From the NCBI GenBank assembly GCA_937880125.1, contig CALFLU010000111.1:1-21860 (forward strand): 21,860 bases of DNA, in the 5' to 3' direction. The position numbers and the translations under genes are program-made. The notes beneath the pieces are model-generated. The model searched no databases. It was not told the DNA's origin and saw only the letters and a list, made by a program, of their open reading frames with translations. The stretch is from an uncultured Eubacteriaceae bacterium (GTDB taxonomy: Bacteria; Bacillota; Clostridia; Eubacteriales; UBA1433). The stretch's first letter is position 1; each line of letters starts with the position of its first letter. Below, in pieces: positions 15,286-21,860 of this stretch.

Positions 15286-15300
15286 TGAACACCCTGTTCA
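15286..15300. repeat. 15-base perfect palindrome upstream of the lipoprotein gene
   Basis: TGAACA-CCC-TGTTCA lies 88 bases before the GTG start. Neither side has a T run, so it is not a terminator. Its size and symmetry fit a dimeric repressor site. It differs from the Gram-positive LexA box, which has GAAC and GTTC four bases apart rather than five. The rest of 15199-15466 is AT-rich with no clear gene. Confidence 0.4.
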
Positions 15301-15466
15301 AAACAAGCACTCTGCCCTTTTATGTTTTTTATTCGATGGTTCAAAGTTATATTGCACAAATCTCGTAAAATTTTCTTTGTTTACCTATGCTTTTCTCATT
15401 GCATTCTGTTTTTTCAACACTTTTTTGAAACAATCTACTGAGTTAATCAAACGCCGTATTCGGCTG

Positions 15467-15945
15467 TTATGTTTTGAGGAACCCTATTTTTTTCTGTAAA
15501 TCGGCAATAATGCCGCTGAGCGTTTTTACACCACTTGCGCCATCTTTAAAGGTTACGCCGATAGATTGCAGCTCACTGCTGCCATGCACATACCAATACT
15601 ATTGAGAGGCTGTGTCGGTCTCACCATACAACTCATCGTCGATGCCACTGAAGTAGCTATCACGAATATCTTCATATCCTCGTTCTTGTAGCAATCCCGC
15701 ATCATAATCTTTAGAAATTTTCTCTAAGATCGCTTTCATCTCTTCATCGCCGAAGTGTCCGTCGCTTGCGGGTGCAGGTGTGTTGTTGTCTGCAGATGTG
15801 GTTAAACCTGCATCAGAACCCGAGTTCAAACCTGAGTTTGCATTCGGCTTTGACCCGCAACCTGACAACATCAGACACACCCATACAAAAATCAAAAAAC
15901 CGTATAAATTGTCCTCTTTGTCGACCTCTTTTGTTTTATGTCCAT
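15467..15945 (-). pseudogene. broken lipoprotein gene, paralogue of the downstream lipoprotein (amber stop plus frameshift)
   Basis: The longest open frame (15599-15970) has only a TTG start, an acidic N-terminus and ends at TAG (15599-15601). After that TAG the same frame stays open for 43 codons to TAA at 15467 and encodes YWYVHGSS...VTFKD. This aligns with the intact neighbour's YYWYVIGSN...VTFQD, and the amber replaces the first Tyr of that pair. At the 5' end another frame starts at ATG 15945 and gives MDIKQKRSTKRTIYTVF. One extra T in the T6 run at 15894-15899 would join it to LIFVWVCLMLSGC, a textbook lipoprotein signal. The repaired product would be 159 residues. It lacks the lipocalin-like domain of its paralogue. 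Two lesions make decay likely; sequencing error could explain the T run. Confidence 0.75.
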
Positions 15946-16049
15946 TCCTCTTGCAAAGACAATATCGCAAAAAATGCTGTTGCTTTCTTGCAAATTCGCT
16001 GATTTTTATCTCTAGTTAAAGTATAGTAAAGAAACTGCTTTATCGCCCC

Positions 16050-16062
16050 ACCCGTAGCGGGT
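16050..16062. repeat. small hairpin ACCCG-TAG-CGGGT in the gene-free stretch before tRNA-Leu
   Basis: The 215-base stretch 15971-16183 holds no gene. This 5-bp hairpin within TATCGCCCC...AGTTTTGCC is its only marked structure besides the tRNA terminator. It recalls subterminal hairpins of IS200/IS605-type element ends, but no transposase or second end is seen, so no element is called. Confidence 0.25.
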
Positions 16063-16134
16063 AGTTTTGCCTTAAGCTCCTCGATTACATCTCACACAAA
16101 AACCCGATTTCACCACTCATTGCACCGCACAAAT

Positions 16135-16166
16135 AAAAAAGACTGCCAACGCTTTGGCGACCTTTT
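16135..16166 (-). terminator. intrinsic terminator of tRNA-Leu
   Basis: The core GCCAA-AGCG-TTGGC with flanking AAAG/CTTT pairing is followed on the minus strand by CTTTTTTATTT. It begins 18 bases after the encoded CCA end of the tRNA. Confidence 0.75.
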
Positions 16167-16183
16167 ACGTAAATAATTCATTT

Positions 16184-16269
16184 TGGTGCGGTCGGCGGGA
16201 CTTGAACCCGCATGAGCGTTGCTCGCCACCCCCTCAAGATGGTGCGTCTGCCAATTCCGCCACAACCGC
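16184..16269 (-). tRNA. tRNA-Leu (anticodon GAG), CCA encoded
   Basis: An 86-base class II tRNA. The acceptor stem GCGGTTG pairs with CGACCGC (one G-T pair). The D arm reads GGCGGAATTGGCAGACGC. The anticodon stem CCATC/GGTGG encloses the loop TTGAGGG (16231-16237) with anticodon GAG and G37. The long variable arm GAGC-AAC-GCTC marks the leucine/serine/tyrosine class, and the T arm is GCGGG-TTCAAGT-CCCGC. The discriminator A and CCA are encoded. It decodes CUC and CUU leucine codons. It lies 36 bases after coaE and has its own promoter. Confidence 0.97.
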
Positions 16270-16288
16270 AAAATATCATGCAGGATGT

Positions 16289-16317
16289 ATTATATATGAA
16301 TCCGCTTAATTATGCAA
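16289..16317 (-). promoter_or_regulatory. tRNA-Leu promoter overlapping the end of coaE
   Basis: TTGCAT (16312-16317), exactly 17 bases, then a perfect TATAAT (16289-16294) on the minus strand, about 20 bases before the tRNA 5' end. The -35 box encodes the Leu-His codons near the end of coaE, and the coaE stop lies in the spacer. Confidence 0.82.
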
Positions 16318-16929
16318 CGATTTTTTCTGTGAGATGCATTCTTTTATCTCTTCAAAGAGCGCAGGCATCTTTTGCTCCAATTCTTCAATGGTTCCATCGT
16401 TTTCCACGACAATATCCGCAAAGGTTTTTTGCACTTCAAAAGGAATTTGAACACGAATGCGCATTTCGGCTTCTTCCTTCGACAAAGAGCGAATATTCAT
16501 CAGCCTGTCCATTTGACTCTCGTGGCTGCTGTAGACCAACACCACCACGTCCACCAACTCACCGGCTCCTGCCTCTACAAGCAAGGGACAGTCAAAAATA
16601 ATGCCTTTGACATCAATTTTTTCGTATCGCTCCAGCAATTCTTCATAGCGTATTCCAACGCGATAATGCACAATGGCATTGAGGCGATTTTTTGCCTCTT
16701 CATCCGAAAACACCTTTTTGGCAAGCAGCGGACGGTTAATTTCGCCGTCTTTGATATATTCGTTGCCAAATTCCAGCGCAATCTCCGCAAGGGCCTCGCT
16801 GCCCTTTGCCGTCACCTCACGCGCCAAATGATCCGCATTGATGATGGGAAACTTTGTATACTGACTCAACAGTTTGCTCACTTCGCTTTTGCCGCTGGCA
16901 ATGAGCCCGGTTACACCGATTTTCAGCAT
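16306..16929 (-). CDS. coaE: dephospho-CoA kinase
   Basis: 207 residues, the usual length. It catalyses the last step of coenzyme A synthesis, phosphorylating the 3'-OH of dephospho-CoA with ATP in the cytosol. P-loop GLIASGKS (8-15), the CoA-domain acid in INADHLARE (Asp32 region), the lid INRPLLAKKVF and FDCPLLVEAG are all present. The start ATG at 16929 has AAGGAGG upstream, overlapping the TAA stop of polA (16942). Translation is therefore coupled in the order polA then coaE, a standard Bacillota arrangement. No terminator follows before the tRNA gene. Confidence 0.96.
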   Translation of the reverse strand: MLKIGVTGLIASGKSEVSKLLSQYTKFPIINADHLAREVTAKGSEALAEIALEFGNEYIKDGEINRPLLAKKVFSDEEAKNRLNAIVHYRVGIRYEELLERYEKIDVKGIIFDCPLLVEAGAGELVDVVVLVYSSHESQMDRLMNIRSLSKEEAEMRIRVQIPFEVQKTFADIVVENDGTIEELEQKMPALFEEIKECISQKKSLHN

Positions 16930-16941
16930 TATTGCTCCTCC

Positions 16942-19563
16942 TTATTTGCAGTCATACCACGTTCGCCCCGCACAAATATCCACCTTGAGGGGCACTTTGA
17001 GCACTGCGGCATTTTGCATTTTTTCTTTGAGAAGTTCCATGACAATTTCTTTTTCCTCCAAGGGCGCCTCGATAATCAGTTCATCGTGCACCTGCAATAT
17101 CAGCTTGCTTTTCAGCTTTTGTTTTTTGATTTCTTCATAAACATCATTCATCGCAATTTTGATAATATCCGCTGCCGTGCCCTGAATGGGCGTGTTTAGC
17201 GCTGTTCGCTCCGCAAAGCTGCGCTCGTTAAAATTGCGGTCGTTGATATTGGAAATATAGCGTCTGCGTTTGAACTTTGTTTCCACATAACCGTTTTGCC
17301 GTGCAAATTCCACAATGGACTTCATATACTCTCTCACACCTTCATGATAAGACAAATATGTATCAATATATTCCTTTGCTTCGGCACGGCTGATGTGTAA
17401 GTTTTTTGCCAGTCCAAAATCGCTGATGCCGTAAATAATGCCGAAATTCACGGCCTTTGCTTTGCTGCGCATGGCACCGGTCACCATATCCAGCGGTATA
17501 TGAAACACTTCTGATGCCGTGCGGGTGTGGATGTCTTCGTCGTTTAAAAAAGAAGTGATAAAGGATTCATCATCGGCAATATCCGCCAGCACACGCAACT
17601 CAATTTGCGAATAGTCCGCATCAATGAGCAAATGATGTTCATCCTTTGCCGAAAAAGCCTTGCGCAGCAACCTGCCTTCGTGGCTTCGAATGGGAATATT
17701 TTGCAAATTGGGCTCTGAAGAAGAAATGCGCCCTGTCGTGGTGATGGTCTGATTAAAGGTCGTGTGTATCTTTGACGTGTTTTCATCAATCAACGGCAGC
17801 AGCCCCTTAATGTAGGTGCTGTTGAGCTTGGCGGCTTTGCGCAGTTCAATAATCTTTACAATGATCGGATGTTGATTCAACAGCGATTCCAGTACCTCAA
17901 TATTTGTGGAATACCCCGTTTTCGTCTTCTTTTTCACAGGCAGTTTCAATTCTTCAAAAAGAAGCACCGAAAGCTGTTTGGGCGAATTCACATTAAAGGA
18001 TTCGTCCTTGGCACCCAGTCGCCTGATGTCTTGTTCAAGACCGGCGATTTGCTCATCCAGCTCTTTTCCGGCCTCTCTTAGCTGCGCTGTGTCAATGGTA
18101 ATACCTTCCGCCTGCATCTGTGCCAGCACATTGGCAAGGGGAAGTTCAATTTCATAATATAATTGATCTGCATCTATTTTTTGCAGGTTTTTTTCAAACA
18201 ATTCCGCAAGCTTTTTTATGACGGCAACACAGCGGCATACCTTTTGCATTTGCTCGTCGTCGTTTTGCAAAAAGCTGATTTGGCCGCCTTGTGGGTTTTC
18301 TTCAATCTCTTCATCCAAATATTGCTTGCTCAAAGCAGCCAGGCTGTAAGAGGCATCTGTGGCATTGAGCACATAGGCCGCCAAATACACATCAAAGGCC
18401 GCTTGTTCAATTGCAGCCATGCTGCGCGCGGCAAAGATGAAGTTTTTCACATCATGTACCACCAGTTTGTTTGCCTGTGCGGCAAGCAGTGCCATGGTTT
18501 TTTGCAACACTTCGCCTCTGGCTATATAGACTTTCTCCTCACAAACAAAGGCAACCAAGGTAATGACGTCTGCTTGTGACTCATAATAGGTATAAATCTG
18601 TCCACTTTTCTCGGCTTCTTTCTTTGCAATATCGAAGTTTTTGTCATCCAGCAATTCGTAACACAGTGCCTTTGGTTTGACAACGACTTGTTTTTCCGTT
18701 TCTTTTGAAAGCCCCAGTCGCGCCAGGGTGTTTTTCATTTCCAACTCTTCCAACACTTGCAGCAATGCCGCTTCATCGGCAATGCCGTTATAGGGCTCAA
18801 GTCCATCGGGTAAGGGAACCTCTTTGCAAATTTCTGCCAAATACCTGCTGTGATAGGCTGTTTCTTTCCCCGCAAGCAGTTTTTCTTTGATTCTGGCACT
18901 GCTCACTTCCTCAATGCGCGCATAGAGCTCGTCGAGTGTGCCGTATTGTTCAATCAATGCGCGGGCGGTTTTTTCTCCGATACCCGCAATGCCTGCAATG
19001 TTGTCCGATTTGTCTCCCATCAACGCCTTGACATCGACCAGTTGCGACGGCGTAAGACTATATTCTTGCCAAATATAATCTTCGTCCACACAAACAATAT
19101 CACTGACGCCTCGTTTTGCATAAAAAATCGTCGTGTTTTCGTTGGCAAGCTGAAAGCTGTCCCTGTCTCCCGAAATGAGAATGCAGGCAACATCTTGCGC
19201 GACCGCTCTTTTCGAAAAAGTGCCCAACACATCATCGGCCTCGTAGCCTTCCATCTCCACAATTGCAACGCCCATGGCCTCTAATATCCGTTTGATATAG
19301 GGGATTTGTTGTCGCAGCTCATCGGGCATTTTTTGTCGTGTGGCTTTGTAGCTTTCATCGGCCTCATGGCGAAACGTTCCCCCTTTGGGGTCGAAAGCCG
19401 CATACAAATAAGCAGGGTCTTGTTCTTTTAAGACTTTGATGAGCATATTAACAAAGCCGTGTACAGCATTGGTGGGGATTTGCGACGTGGTTCGCATATC
19501 CCTTATGGCGTAAAAGGCTTTATAAATCAGTGAATACGAATCAATGACCACGAGTTTTTTCAT
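16942..19563 (-). CDS. polA: DNA polymerase I
   Basis: 873 residues. It fills gaps and removes RNA primers during lagging-strand synthesis and repair. The N-terminal 5'-3' exonuclease/FEN domain (about 1-290) has AAFDPKGGTFRHE, EADDVLG, SGDRDSFQLA and GDKSDNIAGIAGIGEKTA. The central domain (about 300-480) lacks the DxE and later acidic residues of a working 3'-5' proofreading exonuclease, as in many Bacillota. The polymerase domain (about 490-873) has motif A DADYSQIELR (near 652), motif B RSKAKAVNFGIIYG (near 700) and motif C QVHDE (826-828). The ATG directly abuts the recR stop (TAAATG), with only TGGA as a weak ribosome site, so its translation probably depends on recR. Confidence 0.97.
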   Translation of the reverse strand: MKKLVVIDSYSLIYKAFYAIRDMRTTSQIPTNAVHGFVNMLIKVLKEQDPAYLYAAFDPKGGTFRHEADESYKATRQKMPDELRQQIPYIKRILEAMGVAIVEMEGYEADDVLGTFSKRAVAQDVACILISGDRDSFQLANENTTIFYAKRGVSDIVCVDEDYIWQEYSLTPSQLVDVKALMGDKSDNIAGIAGIGEKTARALIEQYGTLDELYARIEEVSSARIKEKLLAGKETAYHSRYLAEICKEVPLPDGLEPYNGIADEAALLQVLEELEMKNTLARLGLSKETEKQVVVKPKALCYELLDDKNFDIAKKEAEKSGQIYTYYESQADVITLVAFVCEEKVYIARGEVLQKTMALLAAQANKLVVHDVKNFIFAARSMAAIEQAAFDVYLAAYVLNATDASYSLAALSKQYLDEEIEENPQGGQISFLQNDDEQMQKVCRCVAVIKKLAELFEKNLQKIDADQLYYEIELPLANVLAQMQAEGITIDTAQLREAGKELDEQIAGLEQDIRRLGAKDESFNVNSPKQLSVLLFEELKLPVKKKTKTGYSTNIEVLESLLNQHPIIVKIIELRKAAKLNSTYIKGLLPLIDENTSKIHTTFNQTITTTGRISSSEPNLQNIPIRSHEGRLLRKAFSAKDEHHLLIDADYSQIELRVLADIADDESFITSFLNDEDIHTRTASEVFHIPLDMVTGAMRSKAKAVNFGIIYGISDFGLAKNLHISRAEAKEYIDTYLSYHEGVREYMKSIVEFARQNGYVETKFKRRRYISNINDRNFNERSFAERTALNTPIQGTAADIIKIAMNDVYEEIKKQKLKSKLILQVHDELIIEAPLEEKEIVMELLKEKMQNAAVLKVPLKVDICAGRTWYDCK

Positions 19564-20163
19564 TTATATTTCCACTCTTCCTTTCAGGGCACTGACAAGG
19601 GTGTATTCGTCGGCAAATTCCAACTCTCCACCCATGGGTATACCTCTTGCAAGGCGCGTGGTCATAATGCCCAAGGGTTTGATCAAGCGCGAAATATACA
19701 TCGCCGTGGCTTCTCCCTCAATGTTGGGGTTCATCGCCAAGATAATTTCTTTGGCGTCCACTTGCCCAATGCGCTCCAAAAGTTCTTTGACTTTAATGTC
19801 TTCGGGACCCACTCCGTCCATGGGCGAGATCACCCCGTGCAGCACGTGATAGAGCCCGCGGTATTCTCTCGTCTTTTCAATGGCGATGATGTCTTTGGCA
19901 TTTTCCACTACACAAATCAGACTTTGATCCCGCTTGGCAGAGGTGCATATCTCACACACTTCCAAATCGGTGATGTTAAAACATTTCGGACACAGGTGCA
20001 CTTCTTCTTTCACCTTTCGAATGGCCTCTGCCAAAGCCAAAGCCTGGCTGTCTTCCAGCGCCAACACATAATAAGCCAACCTTTGCGCACTTTTGCGTCC
20101 GATACCCGGCATTTTTGCAAATTCGGTAATGAGATTTTTCAGCGGCTGCACAAAATAGGACAT
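19564..20163 (-). CDS. recR: recombination mediator RecR
   Basis: 199 residues, standard length. RecR works with RecO (and RecF) to load RecA on SSB-coated single-stranded gaps. A helix-hairpin-helix MPGIGRKSAQRLA (18-30), a four-cysteine zinc finger (Cys58, Cys61, Cys70, Cys73), a Toprim domain (about 81-175) with CVVENAKDIIAIE and NPNIEGEATAMYI, and a C-terminal Walker-like region with LARGIPMGGELEFAD are all present. The ATG abuts the ybaB stop codon (TAAATG), and its own stop abuts the polA start. The ybaB-recR pairing downstream of dnaX is one of the most conserved in bacteria. Confidence 0.98.
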   Translation of the reverse strand: MSYFVQPLKNLITEFAKMPGIGRKSAQRLAYYVLALEDSQALALAEAIRKVKEEVHLCPKCFNITDLEVCEICTSAKRDQSLICVVENAKDIIAIEKTREYRGLYHVLHGVISPMDGVGPEDIKVKELLERIGQVDAKEIILAMNPNIEGEATAMYISRLIKPLGIMTTRLARGIPMGGELEFADEYTLVSALKGRVEI

Positions 20164-20508
20164 TTAAAACATTCCCATTCCGCCGCCAAGGCCTTGCGCA
20201 AACGCAAATTTTTCTTCTGTGGCTTTATTCACTTCCGCAACAGCGGCACTCAATGCGGCCAAGAGCATATCTTCCAGCATTTCCACATCCTCTTTGTCTA
20301 CGATTTCCGGATTGATTTTTAAAGATTTAATCTCTTTTTTCCCGCTGATTACAACTTCAACCATTCCGCCGCCGCTGGAGACAACAAATTCGCTCTCTTC
20401 CAACTCTTGTTGTGCCTGTTGCGCCTGTTGTTGCATTTTTTGTGCCTGTTTGATCAGGTTGTTCATATTTCCGCCCGGCATACCGCCCTTAAATTTTCCT
20501 TTTGCCAT
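20164..20508 (-). CDS. ybaB: YbaB/EbfC-family nucleoid-associated protein
   Basis: 114 residues, typical size. Dimers bind DNA as nucleoid-associated proteins; the gene is nearly always found between dnaX and recR. The N-terminus is Gly/Met-rich (MPGGNMNNLIKQAQ), then comes a long glutamine-rich helix (about 18-40), then the core with VVSSGGGMVEVVISGKKEI and INPEIVDKEDVEMLEDM, and a Gly/Met-rich end. The ATG at 20508 has TAGGAG 8 bases before it. That TAG is the stop codon of dnaX, so the genes are coupled. Confidence 0.95.
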   Translation of the reverse strand: MAKGKFKGGMPGGNMNNLIKQAQKMQQQAQQAQQELEESEFVVSSGGGMVEVVISGKKEIKSLKINPEIVDKEDVEMLEDMLLAALSAAVAEVNKATEEKFAFAQGLGGGMGMF

Positions 20509-20519
20509 CGTTTTTTCTC

Positions 20520-21860
20520 CTATTCCTCTATAATTAAGATATCGCCGATGATATTTTTAAATTCTTCTTCGGCATTTCTTTCTTTTACTTTGATTTCCAC
20601 TTCTATATTTTCTTCCTGCGCAAATTGCTGTCTTGCCGCAAGCACCACATCCGCACGCAGACGCACATCGTCGCCAATCAGTCGGTAATCATTGGGTGCC
20701 AGCAGCATCACCAGTCGATTTTCTTCCATGACAATGTCGGCATTTTCCACACCCAGCGCAATAAAGGGTGAGGTCTTGCTCAAGGCTGCCACAATGTTTT
20801 TCTTCAACATTTTCGCATCGGTCGTCGGTGCTTTTTCTTGTTTTTTTGCCTCTTTTTTTTCTGCTTTGGGCGCCTTGTTTTCCCCTTGCATGGTTGGTAT
20901 CGCTGAAGGTGTTTCTTCTTGCGGCACCCGCACCTTTTGAGGCGAATTTTTCGGCGGTGCCACGGCTTTTGCTTCCGATTTTGGCACCGGTGATTTTTGT
21001 TGTGTGCTCGTCTCGTTTTCCGATTCATCTTGCATCACTTTGAGCAGTGCGCACTCCAACACATAGCGCGGCATCGGCGAAAACGGCATTTTGCTTTGTG
21101 CGTCGATTAAAATATCAAAAGCCCTCGTGAGCGCTTGTTGCGAGGCCGTCTTTGCCAGTGCTTCCATTTGCGCCACCCTATGCTCGTCGCCAAGCAGTGT
21201 CAGCTGAGCACTTGCGGGCATGCGTGCGACAATGCTGTCGCGCAGGCAAGATATCATGGCTGCAAGCAGTGTCACGGCATCGCTTCCCTTGTCAAAGGAT
21301 TGTTGCAAAAGCGCAAACAATATCGCACCCTGTTTTTCAAAGAGCGCTTGAATCATTTCCAACACAGCCCCTTCGTCGGCACGCCCTGTTACCTTGTCCA
21401 CCACCGCTGCGGTAATCGGCTCGTCTCCCGCATAGGCAATGCATTTATCGAGCAGGCTCAGCGCGTCGCGCAAAGCGCCTTCGGCAAGCAGCGCAATGCG
21501 CCTTGCCGCCCCTTGTTCTATGGCTACTTCTTCGTTTTTACAAATTGTTTCGATGTGACTTTGAATCTGCGCTGCGCTCAATCGTCTAAAATCATAGCGC
21601 TGTGTTCGAGAGATAATGGTATAGGGCAGTCTATGCGCCTCGGTGGTCGCCAAAATAAACACCACATTTTGCGGCGGTTCTTCCAACGTTTTGAGCAGTG
21701 CGTTAAAGGCCTCCATGGTCAGCATATGCACTTCGTCTATGATATAGATTTTATAGGCCCCCATGGCCGGCGGATATTTCACACTTTCTTTAATTTGCCT
21801 AATCTCTTCAATGCCTCGATTGGAAGCGGCATCAATTTCGATGGTATCGGCCATTGCGTC
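20520..21860 (-). CDS. dnaX: DNA polymerase III gamma/tau subunit, 5' end missing
   Basis: 446 residues are visible; the reading frame continues past the right edge, so the true start, Walker A and zinc-binding loop lie outside. It is the AAA+ motor of the sliding-clamp loader. Seen are DTIEIDAASNRGIEEIR, Walker B YIIDEVHML, AFNALLKTLEEPP and sensor region SRTQRYDFRRL, where the usual SRC Cys is Thr. Domain III follows, then a low-complexity linker rich in Lys, Pro, Glu and Ala (about 285-345 of the fragment), and a C-terminal tau domain ending EEFKNIIGDILIIEE. An A8 and an A7 run in the linker could promote frameshifting. Confidence 0.96.
   Translation of the reverse strand, partial: DAMADTIEIDAASNRGIEEIRQIKESVKYPPAMGAYKIYIIDEVHMLTMEAFNALLKTLEEPPQNVVFILATTEAHRLPYTIISRTQRYDFRRLSAAQIQSHIETICKNEEVAIEQGAARRIALLAEGALRDALSLLDKCIAYAGDEPITAAVVDKVTGRADEGAVLEMIQALFEKQGAILFALLQQSFDKGSDAVTLLAAMISCLRDSIVARMPASAQLTLLGDEHRVAQMEALAKTASQQALTRAFDILIDAQSKMPFSPMPRYVLECALLKVMQDESENETSTQQKSPVPKSEAKAVAPPKNSPQKVRVPQEETPSAIPTMQGENKAPKAEKKEAKKQEKAPTTDAKMLKKNIVAALSKTSPFIALGVENADIVMEENRLVMLLAPNDYRLIGDDVRLRADVVLAARQQFAQEENIEVEIKVKERNAEEEFKNIIGDILIIEE
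20841..20860 (-). other. dnaX: possible frameshift or slippage site in dnaX (A8 and A7 runs)
   Basis: On the minus strand the codons GAA AAA AAA GAG (A8, 20853-20860) and GCA AAA AAA CAA (A7, 20841-20847) each contain the slippery heptamer A-AAA-AAA. They lie in the linker, where E. coli (ribosomal -1 shift) and Thermus (transcriptional slippage on an A run) produce the short gamma form. Here a +1 shift would end after about 17 codons near 20804, and a -1 shift after about 51 codons. No strong downstream stem was identified by eye. Confidence 0.35.

Noticed and set aside
15286..15300. LexA (SOS) box
   Set aside because: The half-sites GAAC and GTTC are 5 rather than 4 bases apart, and the gene downstream is not a known SOS gene.
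15599..15601. UAG recoded as an amino acid such as pyrrolysine
   Set aside because: Several genes in the window end in UAG at expected positions, the aligned residue is Tyr, and the same gene carries a second lesion; a nonsense mutation is simpler.
16372..17199. 275-residue plus-strand open frame across coaE and polA
   Set aside because: It is antisense to two conserved housekeeping genes and rich in Phe and His from reversed codons; no ribosome site or promoter supports it.
1..21860. CRISPR array, rRNA genes or transposase genes
   Set aside because: No regularly spaced direct repeats, no rRNA-like stretches and no transposase motifs were seen on either strand. The hairpin at 16050 alone is not enough to claim an insertion element.

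Overview
The window reads as a stretch of chromosome from a low-to-moderate GC Gram-positive anaerobe of the Clostridia type (Bacillota). The grounds are strong AGGAGG-type ribosome sites, sigma-A promoters with TATAAT boxes, YtxH, DUF948 and FadR/GntR proteins, a BspA-type leucine-rich repeat protein without a signal peptide, lipobox lipoproteins, and the order dnaX-ybaB-recR-polA-coaE. Neither genus nor species can be read from it. Genes run minus from 1 to 2153, plus from 2438 to 8039, and minus again from 8321 to the end.

Region 1-2153 (minus) holds the start of an EF-G-like GTPase (cut by the window edge), a two-gene envelope/stress operon (YtxH, then DUF948) and a monocistronic FadR-type GntR regulator. 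Each unit has a recognisable promoter, and the operon and the regulator each have an intrinsic terminator. Region 2369-7375 (plus) is a compact three-gene operon: a protein with a DUF2201-type metallopeptidase-like N-terminus and a C-terminal VWA domain, a MoxR-like AAA+ ATPase, and a cytosolic protein with 16 BspA-type leucine-rich repeats. A small four-helix membrane protein follows from its own promoter. The operon looks like a MoxR/VWA machine with a dedicated LRR recognition partner and is the best candidate here for an undescribed system.

Region 8321-15970 (minus) resembles the Bacillus subtilis ydjG-ydjH-ydjI envelope-stress locus, but without pspA in the window. It contains an SPFH protein with three C-terminal zinc ribbons (YdjI-like), a DUF4428 double-zinc-ribbon protein, a four-helix membrane protein, a zinc-ribbon protein with a C-terminal membrane anchor (YdjG-like), a tandem TPM-domain protein (YdjH-like) and a DUF6935-like protein. 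Two related lipoprotein genes sit upstream. One is intact with a GTG start. The other is broken by an in-frame amber codon and an apparent one-base loss in a T run. Stem-loops lie in several leaders of this module.

Region 16135-21860 (minus) is conserved housekeeping: dnaX (5' end outside the window), ybaB, recR, polA and coaE, joined by overlapping or abutting stop, ribosome-site and start signals, followed by tRNA-Leu(GAG). The tRNA promoter overlaps the last codons of coaE. The dnaX linker carries A8 and A7 runs that could support frameshifting to a shorter gamma-like product.
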